NCBI GenBank assembly: GCA_902464375.1
Contig: CABQIM010000032.1
Span: forward strand, 1 to 18,031
DNA: 18,031 nt
From: an uncultured bacterium
GTDB taxonomy: Bacteria > Cyanobacteriota > Vampirovibrionia > Gastranaerophilales > Gastranaerophilaceae
Direction: 5' to 3'
Below are positions 12,048 through 18,031 of this stretch, in pieces. A program made the translations under genes and the position numbers. Under the pieces are notes generated by a model. The model did not search any database. It had not been told where the DNA came from and saw only the letters and a list, made by a program, of their open reading frames with translations. Position 1 is the stretch's first letter. The number at the start of each line of letters is the position of its first letter.

Positions 12048-12927
12048 ATTAGTAGCTTTTTCCCTTTTATTAACAATGTTTGCAATGCCTGTATCAGCGA
12101 ATGTAACTTTGGATGACGTTACAACTCCAAAAGACTTATATTTCCGTCTTGGCACAACTGATACTCCAGAAAATCAAATTGATGTTTCTGTAAAAGAAGA
12201 AGTCAAACCTCAATTTGCTAAAGAGGATAAATATTATAGTGAAGGTTTAACTTATGCAGATTTGAGCATAAAAAAAATGGCACTTGAGGTTTCAAAGTCT
12301 GTTGAGGTAGATTATAACGAAATGATGGAGGATTTATCTTTGTTATGGCAAGGTGCTGCAACAAAGAGTGATACTATAAAATTTGCTATTTATAAATTAT
12401 CTAACCCAGATAAAGATAAACCGGATTCTAGTGCTGTAAAAAAAGTACTTACGACGATTGCCGGAATGTCAACATTCTTAGGTGCAGGTACCGGAAATCC
12501 AATTCTAGCAAGTGCAGCTTTGATTGGCGGTAATACTCTGGGAATTATGTCACAGGATTCCAAGGCACTTAATTATAAATATACACAAGTAACTGATGCG
12601 GATATGATAATACTTGTAAGAAAAATTGATGAACTGCAGCAAAAAGTAGTTGATATGTATTATGATTATATGACCGCTCGACAACTCTATGACATGACGA
12701 CAGAAATGGTACAGCAAAGACATCAAATATATAAACAATCACAAAATAAAACAAAAGAAGTTATCTTAATAACCGATACATTTTATCGAGAAGCTCTTGA
12801 TGAACAGGTAAAGGCACGTGGTAGTTTTTTTGAAAAACGCTCAAGACTGGAACAACTTGTCGGCAACGATATTTTTAGACAATTTGAGGCTAATGTGGAC
12901 GCGCGATACGCGAAAGACAAGCCTTAA
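12034..12927 (+). CDS. Secreted helical protein, paralogue 2 (TolC-like half)
   Basis: A 297-residue protein with a signal peptide (cleavage PVSA|NVT, about residue 22). It is a diverged paralogue of the preceding gene: LWQG at 104-107, a hydrophobic Gly/Ala-rich segment at about 138-172, TDADMIILVRKIDELQQKV from 187, and LEQLVG ending at 277. The distances LWQG to TD (80 residues) and LWQG to the final LxG (170 against 171) are essentially the same in both. Its N-terminal 100 residues are longer and not alike. The start is the ATG at 12034 with AGGAG seven bases upstream; it lies inside the end of paralogue 1, implying translational coupling. Its location is periplasm or outer membrane. Function is unknown. 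Confidence 0.8.
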   Translation: MTKNRLVAFSLLLTMFAMPVSANVTLDDVTTPKDLYFRLGTTDTPENQIDVSVKEEVKPQFAKEDKYYSEGLTYADLSIKKMALEVSKSVEVDYNEMMEDLSLLWQGAATKSDTIKFAIYKLSNPDKDKPDSSAVKKVLTTIAGMSTFLGAGTGNPILASAALIGGNTLGIMSQDSKALNYKYTQVTDADMIILVRKIDELQQKVVDMYYDYMTARQLYDMTTEMVQQRHQIYKQSQNKTKEVILITDTFYREALDEQVKARGSFFEKRSRLEQLVGNDIFRQFEANVDARYAKDKP

Positions 12928-12986
12928 TCTTTACATTTCTTAAAATTTGTGGTATTTTGGGGTTAAATTATCAAAAAGGAATTTGT

Positions 12987-14660
12987 ATGTTTAACAGGAA
13001 TTTAGAATTTATTGGGAATATTGCCTTAAAATCACGTTTAACCAGAATCTCTCTTGAAGATTCCAAGAGAAATATGTCATATTGTATGACACCGTCAAAT
13101 GATTATTTGTTGATGAAAAATGATGTTCCTTTGGATGATATAAATAATCCGCGCCAAGCGATTAGAGATATGTTAAAGAATAATATTAAAACTGCGATGG
13201 GACAAAACGATATTATTATTACGTTTGGTATAGGGTTATGTTACTTGTTAGACGAAGTTTATAATACATATCCTTCAAGAATTTTTGTGTACGAACCTGA
13301 TATCAAAATTTTGCATTTTGTATTAAATAACGTTGATATCTCAGAACATTTGGCGAGTGGTCGTGTTTATGTGACAGATAGCCTTGATGAATTGATGAAA
13401 AAACTTGCAGAAACATACATTTCGAAAGATAAAGTTGAAGTTGTATACTTGAAAAATTATGCGGTTCTTAAGAGCCAAGAACTTTTGGAATTGACTCAAA
13501 AAGTTTATGATACTTGCAGAACTAAAATGGTAGATATAAATACTATTAAAAAGTTTTCAAAAAAATGGCTTTTGAATACATTGAAAAATATTAGTTCAAT
13601 AAATTCTTCTGTTGCTTATAAGTTGTCCGATTTAAAAGATAAATTTACAGGACAAACTGCTTTAATTTTAGCAGCGGGACCATCTTTAACTGAAAATATT
13701 GAAAAAATTAAGGTTAATCGTGATAAGTTTGTAATCTTTGCAGTTAATAAAGTGCTAAGAGTCTTGGAAGCAAACGAAATTGTGCCGGATTTCTTGGTAT
13801 GTTTAGATGCCCAGAATGTTAATGCTACGCTTACAGGATTAGAAAGCTTTTGTGCAAAGACAAATTGTATTATGGACTTAAAGTCTGACAGTGTACTTTT
13901 TACAAAAAACTTTAAGCGTATATTTGTATCATTTTCTAAAAATGATACAGTTGTGAAAAAAATAGCGGAACATAATAGAATTTTTACTTATGAAAATGGC
14001 GGAACGGCAACTGCTATGGCATTTGTTGCAGCTGTAAAAATGGGTTTTAGTAAAATAGTTTTTTCAGGTTTAGATTTAGCATTCAAAGGTGATGTTATTT
14101 ATTCTACTGGCGAAGTTATGAATAAAATATCAGAAACTCAAATAAAGGTTTCCACAACACCCAAAAATCTGGTTAAAGTAAAATCTGTAACAGGTGAACT
14201 TGTGAATACAAGGGACGATTATGCTGCGTTTATTCAACATTTTGAAACTTTGATAAAAGATTTTGGAGTAAAAGAAGTTTACAATACAACATCATTTGGA
14301 GCAGCAATTGACGGAATGAAGAATGTTAAATTTGAAGAATTAAATTTATTCTTCCCTGCAACAGGAACTCCGTTTATATTGGGCGAAGTTAAACCATTTA
14401 AATTAGAAACAGAAGAATGGACTAAGGATGAGCTGATGCTCATAAATAATATAATTACTTTACTTTCAAAAGGTGGATTCTCTCCGGCATTGGTGTCTGC
14501 AATTGTTAAGAGTCCAATGATGTATCAGTATATGCAAGCTGATATTTTGAAAGTTTTGCAAGCAAAAATGGAACCGGAAAATGCTGATGAATTTCTCCAA
14601 AATGCAAAAGCTGCAATTAAGGATGTAATTGAAAACTTACAAAAAAATAGATTAATCTAG
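12987..14660 (+). CDS. Maf-type motility-associated glycosyltransferase (DUF115/MptE-like)
   Basis: A 557-residue cytoplasmic protein. The N-terminal part has IITFGIGLCYLLDEV (77-91) and RIFVYEPD (98-105), as in Maf proteins. The central DUF115 Rossmann-like domain shows ALILAAGPSLTENIEKI (225-241), VPDFLVCLDAQ (266-276) and GFSKIVFSGLDLAF (353-366). In Campylobacter, Helicobacter, Clostridium and others Maf enzymes transfer nonulosonic acids (pseudaminic or legionaminic type) to flagellin before export. The start is the ATG at 12987 with AAGGA seven bases upstream. It lies 59 bases after paralogue 2 and 10 bases before the next secreted-protein gene. The flagellar genes nearby support a flagellin target, though no flagellin or sugar-biosynthesis gene is in the window. 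Confidence 0.83.
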   Translation: MFNRNLEFIGNIALKSRLTRISLEDSKRNMSYCMTPSNDYLLMKNDVPLDDINNPRQAIRDMLKNNIKTAMGQNDIIITFGIGLCYLLDEVYNTYPSRIFVYEPDIKILHFVLNNVDISEHLASGRVYVTDSLDELMKKLAETYISKDKVEVVYLKNYAVLKSQELLELTQKVYDTCRTKMVDINTIKKFSKKWLLNTLKNISSINSSVAYKLSDLKDKFTGQTALILAAGPSLTENIEKIKVNRDKFVIFAVNKVLRVLEANEIVPDFLVCLDAQNVNATLTGLESFCAKTNCIMDLKSDSVLFTKNFKRIFVSFSKNDTVVKKIAEHNRIFTYENGGTATAMAFVAAVKMGFSKIVFSGLDLAFKGDVIYSTGEVMNKISETQIKVSTTPKNLVKVKSVTGELVNTRDDYAAFIQHFETLIKDFGVKEVYNTTSFGAAIDGMKNVKFEELNLFFPATGTPFILGEVKPFKLETEEWTKDELMLINNIITLLSKGGFSPALVSAIVKSPMMYQYMQADILKVLQAKMEPENADEFLQNAKAAIKDVIENLQKNRLI

Positions 14661-14670
14661 GAGCGCTTTT

Positions 14671-15303
14671 ATGAAAATGAAAATTTTTCTTACACTCTTT
14701 TGTTTGTTAATGCAAATTTCAGCATCATATGCCGCTAATCAGATTAAGGTTGCTGCAATGAGCGAATTTAAGACTGATAAACCTGCTAAAACGATTGATG
14801 TAAGAGTTCTGGAATCCTCTCCGCTTGGCAAATATAATTTAGAAGTTGCATCTATCTTGCATTGTCAGGTTATTAAGATTGTTGACCCTAAAAGGGGTAA
14901 AAGAAGCGCTATCTTTTTTGTAAAGCCAATTTCTTATACGTATAATTACCAAACAACAAAGATTGAGGAAGAAATGTACGGTAAGTATTCAAAATTTGTT
15001 TTGTCAAAAGAGGAACTGAAAAAGATACCGCCATTTACTGTTATGAAGAATGCAGCGCTACTTGTAGGAAGTTATTTTGTAAAAGGTCTTTCAATTGCAT
15101 ATTCTTTTGGCGAAGGGTTTGTTAAAAACGAACAAGATAACAGATTCAAGTCCGGTATAACAAATGCTTATGAAGAATCTCCATTATCTCTTGTACAAGA
15201 AGGTGAGCAATTGGATATAAAAATTGGCGATGATTTTTATTTAATCTTTAAGACTGAGGATGATGTCGAAGAACCTAATTATACTTACACACCTGCAGAA
15301 TAA
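14671..15303 (+). CDS. Secreted protein of unknown function
   Basis: A 210-residue protein with a Sec signal peptide (MKMKIFLTLFCLLMQISASYA, cleavage near residue 21-22). The mature part has a strand-rich region with ILHCQVIKIVDPKRGKRSAIFFVKPISY (about 62-89). A moderately hydrophobic stretch VMKNAALLVGSYFVKGLSIAYSFGEGF (about 125-151) is followed by a polar C-terminus ending in a strand (GDDFYLIFK). It has no lipobox and no known catalytic motif. GGAGCG lies seven bases before the ATG. It starts 10 bases after maf and is the last gene of the operon; its stop is only two bases from the convergent gene's stop. An envelope role is inferred from the signal peptide alone. Confidence 0.75.
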   Translation: MKMKIFLTLFCLLMQISASYAANQIKVAAMSEFKTDKPAKTIDVRVLESSPLGKYNLEVASILHCQVIKIVDPKRGKRSAIFFVKPISYTYNYQTTKIEEEMYGKYSKFVLSKEELKKIPPFTVMKNAALLVGSYFVKGLSIAYSFGEGFVKNEQDNRFKSGITNAYEESPLSLVQEGEQLDIKIGDDFYLIFKTEDDVEEPNYTYTPAE

Positions 15304-15305
15304 GG

Positions 15306-15815
15306 TTATTTTGTATCTTTAATAGCCATCGGATTTGGTTGACCATAGTAGTCAACCGGAACGAAAAATTCTTTGTTGTCTTCTGTTGCATAAACTTTGT
15401 TTTGCATTGAATATATTGCTGTGTGTGGAATATATTGAGGTTCTGTTTTGTTAGACATAATCCAACCCCACCCTATTTTGCCATTAATGCGCATTCCATA
15501 TCCATATTTCATTTCTCTACCAACAATAATATCTTTGTTAGCACGTGCTAAACCGTGTTCTAATTTCTTATTAAGTCTTTTTTTATCATCAAAATCTTCG
15601 GCTGATATTTCTAATGTATCTGTTGCAAATTTTTCAAAACCGGTAGTATCTTGTGCGATTTTGGTATTTCTTGTAAAAGAATCAACTCTTTCTATAATAG
15701 GATAATTATTTTTATCTGTTATTTGATGTAAAGGTTTGTTTTTAGAACAAGAAAGCGCTGATAAAGCAATTGTTCCGGCTAAAACTTTTGTGTATAAATT
15801 GTTGTTTATTTGCAT
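15306..15815 (-). CDS. Putative small lipoprotein
   Basis: A 169-residue protein. The N-terminus NLYTKVLAGTIALSALSC looks like a lipoprotein signal with C23 as the modified residue, though alanine at -3 instead of leucine makes the lipobox imperfect. The rest is polar, with IVGREMKYGYGMRINGKIGWGWIMSNKTEPQYIPHTAIYSM (about 97-137), an aromatic- and glycine-rich strand-like region that could be an SH3-like or barrel fold. No family is recognised. AAGGAGATATACATG gives a textbook ribosome-binding site. It lies 62 bases downstream of comM on the same strand and may share its transcript. It converges on the 14671-15303 gene with no room for a terminator. Confidence 0.68.
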   Translation of the reverse strand: MQINNNLYTKVLAGTIALSALSCSKNKPLHQITDKNNYPIIERVDSFTRNTKIAQDTTGFEKFATDTLEISAEDFDDKKRLNKKLEHGLARANKDIIVGREMKYGYGMRINGKIGWGWIMSNKTEPQYIPHTAIYSMQNKVYATEDNKEFFVPVDYYGQPNPMAIKDTK

Positions 15816-15877
15816 GTATATCTCCTTTTTTATCTAATAACAGAACAAAACTTGTAAAAAAATAATTTGCTATAGAA

Positions 15878-17407
15878 CTATTCTTGTGTAATCTCGTTTC
15901 TGTACTGCAAAGCTTGAGTTATATCTTCAAGCGAAATATTCTCCCTACCGCCTAAATCGGCAATTGTTCTGGCAAGTTTTAATATGCGGGAGTACTTTCT
16001 GCCGGAAAGTTGGAACTTTTGTGCTGCTAAAGCTAAAAAGTCTTCTGTCTTTTTGTCTAATTTACAGTATTTTTTTATTTGATGTGCATTTAGTTCAGAA
16101 TTTGTTAGGATATCTTCTTCTGCGTATCGGTTAGCTTGAATTTTTCTTGCTTTAATTACGCGCTCTCTTATTTTAAAAGACGGTTCTGCTTCTGTTTTTG
16201 CGTTAACAAGCTCATCTGGTGTTAGCCTTGGAACATTAATGATTAAATCAATTCTGTCTAATAGTGGACCGGAAAGCTTTGCTCTGTATCTTTGGATTTG
16301 GTTATCTGTACAGGTGCATTGTTTTTCTTTGTCACCTAAAAAACCGCAAGGACAAGGATTCATTGCACCAACAAGCATGAATTTTGCCGGATATTTAATA
16401 GAATTCTTTGTTCTGGATATTACAACATCGCCGTCTTCTAAAGGTTGTCTTAAAACTTCTAAAACTTGCCTTGGAAATTCCACCATCTCGTCTAAGAATA
16501 ATACGCCTCTATGTGCAAGTGTTATTTCCCCGGGTTTTGGATTCGCTCCACCACCGATTATACCGTTTTGAGAAGCTGTGTGGTGCACTGCTCTGTATGG
16601 GCGCTTTGTCATTAAAGGTTCTTCTGAGGACAACAATCCGCAGATGCTGTATATCTTTGTGAGTTCTAATGCTTCTTTAAGCTCTAGCGGTGGTAATATC
16701 GACGCTAGACATTTTGCCATAAGAGTTTTACCGGAACCTGGGGAACCGGACATAAGAATGTTATGACCTCCTGCAGCTGCAATTTCCAAAGCTCTTTTCG
16801 CTTTCTGCTGTCCTTTTACATCCTTGAAGTCGTATATATAATCTGTTTCTGCACCTTTTTCCAGATACTCGTTAATATCAACGACAGTTTGTTGGATTGG
16901 AGTTTCTGAAAAATGATGTACAATATCGCCTAAGTGTTTCGCTCCAAAAACTTTAACACCTTGAACAAGCGCAGCTTCTCTTGCATTTTCGTCCGGTACA
17001 AAAACTGTTTCAACTCCACTTTCTTTTAATCCGCTAACTAATGGTAAAATCCCATTAACTCGTCTTAAAGTTCCATCAAGTGAAAGTTCTCCTAAGAATG
17101 CCATTTTGTCATTATCCGGAATTGCGATTCCTTGTTCTTTAAGAATTCCGATTGCGATTGGCAAATCAAAATATGTTCCTTCTTTTCTAATATCAGCTGG
17201 TGCTAAATTTACGATAACTTTGCCTGAAGGAAAAGAAAAACCCGAATTCTTTATTGCTGAGTGTACTCTTTCTTTCGCTTCATTTACTGCGTTATCAGGC
17301 AAGCCAACAATACTTACCCCTGGGACAGAAAAAATTGCGTCGACTTCCACTTCTATTTTACAAGAATTAATTCCGATAGTTGCTGCTGTAATCGCTTTTG
17401 TAACCAT
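15878..17407 (-). CDS. comM: YifB/ComM family Mg-chelatase-like AAA+ ATPase
   Basis: A 509-residue protein of full family length. The N-terminal Lon-protease-like (ChlI) domain begins VTKAITAATIGINSCKIEVEVD and includes GVSIVGLPDNAVNEAKERVHSAIKNSG (30-56). The AAA+ domain has Walker A GSPGSGKT (221-228), Walker B GVLFLDE (301-307) and GPLLDRIDLII (380-390). A cysteine cluster (C352, C354, C364, C366; NPCPCGFLGD...CTCT) is typical of the family. The C-terminal Mg_chelatase_C helical domain ends EDITQALQYRNEI. In competent bacteria ComM is a hexameric helicase that promotes branch migration during transformation. The start fits the family N-terminus, yet there is no ribosome-binding site; a TATAAT lies seven bases upstream. 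Confidence 0.95.
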   Translation of the reverse strand: MVTKAITAATIGINSCKIEVEVDAIFSVPGVSIVGLPDNAVNEAKERVHSAIKNSGFSFPSGKVIVNLAPADIRKEGTYFDLPIAIGILKEQGIAIPDNDKMAFLGELSLDGTLRRVNGILPLVSGLKESGVETVFVPDENAREAALVQGVKVFGAKHLGDIVHHFSETPIQQTVVDINEYLEKGAETDYIYDFKDVKGQQKAKRALEIAAAGGHNILMSGSPGSGKTLMAKCLASILPPLELKEALELTKIYSICGLLSSEEPLMTKRPYRAVHHTASQNGIIGGGANPKPGEITLAHRGVLFLDEMVEFPRQVLEVLRQPLEDGDVVISRTKNSIKYPAKFMLVGAMNPCPCGFLGDKEKQCTCTDNQIQRYRAKLSGPLLDRIDLIINVPRLTPDELVNAKTEAEPSFKIRERVIKARKIQANRYAEEDILTNSELNAHQIKKYCKLDKKTEDFLALAAQKFQLSGRKYSRILKLARTIADLGGRENISLEDITQALQYRNEITQE

Positions 17408-17414
17408 AGATTAT

Positions 17415-17420
17415 ATTATA
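17415..17420 (-). promoter_or_regulatory. -10 box of comM, predicted leaderless or near-leaderless transcript
   Basis: On the minus strand TGT-AC-TATAAT, overlapping a second TATAAT (17415-17410), ends seven bases before the comM ATG. No purine-rich ribosome-binding sequence separates box and start. No convincing -35 is seen at 16-18 bases, so confidence is lower than for the kinase promoter. Confidence 0.42.
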
Positions 17421-17439
17421 GTACAAAAATAAATAATAT

Positions 17440-17646
17440 ACCGCGTACCCTTTCCATGGGGGAGCGGATTTTCGGTAGGGCGTTAGCCCGTAAGAGCAAA
17501 AAACATAGAGATGACGCAAAAATCCGTTAGGATTTGTTGTCATTGAAATTTTTTGCTCACCCGAATAAGCCAAGACAGGGTATAATTTCAAGTTGAGAGC
17601 TATGCTCAAAACTTAGAAATTAGGGTGGGGGCTATCCCGTCGGGAC
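17440..17646. repeat. Intergenic element with nested inverted repeats
   Basis: Non-coding, structured and much more GC-rich in places than neighbouring spacers. It contains GGGC-GTTA-GCCC (about 17478-17489), the long nested hairpin at 17494-17558, a hairpin AAGTTGAG/CTCAA..CTT (about 17590-17614) and a G-rich end GGGTGGGGG at 17621. The G-rich end resembles the GGTGGGG arm at 11075 and the GGGTGGG ends of copies A and C. It is probably a composite of small dispersed elements. It separates comM from the upstream minus-strand gene. Confidence 0.5.
17494..17558. repeat. Nested stem-loop, perfect 10-bp outer stem
   Basis: GAGCAAAAAA (17494-17503) is the exact complement of TTTTTTGCTC (17549-17558). 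Inside, ATGACG pairs with TGTCAT (one G-U), CAAA with TTTG, and TCC with GGA around a GTTA loop, with small bulges. The total length is 65 bases. The A/T-runs in the outer stem could also let it act as a terminator on either strand. It has the look of a MITE or REP-type unit. Confidence 0.65.
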
Positions 17647-17895
17647 CTAATCTGAAAGCAGTGAAGAAATTTCCGCAACGATTCTGGAAATATCGGGCCC
17701 GCCAAAAATAGCTTCAAGGATAAGTGAAGCGTTGATTATTGTAGTTTCTCGATACTCCATTGTGTCGACATCTATAATATTAAACTCAACGTAATCTTCT
17801 CCGACGTATACAAGTTTTCCGTATTCCGCTCCTGTTGCCCATCTCAAAAATATGTATTTTTGTTCAAAAACTTTGAGTCTGTTTATTAATTTCAT
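17647..17895 (-). CDS. Small protein of unknown function
   Basis: An 82-residue protein. The start at 17895 is preceded by GAAGG. A basic N-terminus (MKLINRLKVFEQKYIFLRW) leads into strand-like segments GKLVYVGEDYVEFNIIDVDTMEYRETTIINASLIL and a C-terminal helix. Alternating strands with a conserved-looking G-x-Y/V-x-F pattern could form a small Sm-like or SH3-like barrel, but I do not recognise the family. It ends with TAG just before the intergenic repeat element. It is probably co-directional with the partial gene upstream, 62 bases away. Confidence 0.62.
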   Translation of the reverse strand: MKLINRLKVFEQKYIFLRWATGAEYGKLVYVGEDYVEFNIIDVDTMEYRETTIINASLILEAIFGGPDISRIVAEISSLLSD

Positions 17896-17957
17896 CTAAA
17901 TACCTTCGTCTAAAATGTATATAATATTATTAGTCTTATTTTTGCTAAAGTCAAATT

Positions 17958-18031
17958 TTAATCAAATCTTTGCAATAATAAATCTTTTAGAGATTCCTCA
18001 GCTTCTTTTGTCAGGTTCATAAACTTATAGC
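17958..18031 (-). CDS. C-terminal fragment of a gene running off the right edge
   Basis: On the minus strand an open frame enters from the window edge and reads YKFMNLTKEAEESLKDLLLQRFD before TAA at 17960-17958. Only about 24 codons are visible. The amphipathic-helix composition is protein-like, but length and function cannot be judged. Confidence 0.45.
   Translation of the reverse strand, partial: YKFMNLTKEAEESLKDLLLQRFD

Noticed and set aside
16239..16662. Overlapping plus-strand frames inside comM
   Set aside because: comM is a full-length, motif-complete gene on the other strand; these frames are its shadows.
1..18031. CRISPR array, transposase, rRNA or recoded stop codons
   Set aside because: No regularly spaced repeats, no transposase motif and no rRNA-like sequence were seen. 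TGA ends one gene normally and no frame requires it to be read as an amino acid.

Overview
The window looks like a low-GC (roughly one third G+C by eye), flagellated bacterium with a Gram-negative style envelope. Several proteins carry Sec signal peptides, one has a lipoprotein-like signal, and YidC is the short form without the large first periplasmic domain of proteobacteria. The combination of fliL-fliM-fliN, a Maf-type glycosyltransferase, a cyanobacteria-like YidC and AT-rich intergenic DNA would fit a gut Melainabacteria/Gastranaerophilales genome. That assignment is inference from protein style, with no marker gene or rRNA in the window.

Layout. (1) Positions 1-3264, minus strand, form a phage-like module: a portal protein (76-1833), a GNAT-type acetyltransferase (1997-2380), a small acidic protein (2502-2795) and a cysteine-cluster protein with a TTG start (2896-3264). 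No terminase, capsid, integrase or tail gene is in view, so the rest lies beyond the left edge or is lost. Copies of a short dispersed repeat sit at three gene boundaries here and a fourth lies between fliN and yidC. (2) 3594-4559 is a zinc-dependent medium-chain dehydrogenase. It shares a strong bidirectional terminator with a convergent HEAT-repeat protein (4635-5495). (3) 5796-7445 is a soluble PAS-GAF histidine kinase with no adjacent response regulator, divergent from the flagellar genes. (4) 7620-9690 is fliL-fliM-fliN, encoding the stator-associated protein and two C-ring (switch) proteins. The fliOPQR genes that often follow are absent. (5) 9925-11004 is yidC with its own promoter and a 5'-leader hairpin. 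(6) 11178-15303 is a probable four-gene operon: two tandem paralogous secreted helical proteins, a Maf/DUF115 glycosyltransferase and another secreted protein. (7) On the minus strand follow a putative lipoprotein (15306-15815), comM (15878-17407), a nested inverted-repeat element, a small conserved-looking protein (17647-17895) and the C-terminus of a further gene at the right edge.

How the genes may work together. FliL, FliM and FliN build the motor, and the Maf-like enzyme probably glycosylates flagellin in the cytoplasm. YidC inserts membrane proteins. The secreted paralogs encoded with maf are uncharacterised: their C-terminal halves resemble one helical hairpin of a TolC-type outer-membrane factor, and their landmark motifs are spaced almost identically. 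That pair, the repeat family lodged in the phage module, an attenuator-like RNA structure at 2815-2888, and two genes (the kinase and comM) without a ribosome-binding site but with a -10 box six or seven bases before the ATG are the most interesting observations. I found no rRNA, tRNA, CRISPR array or transposase.
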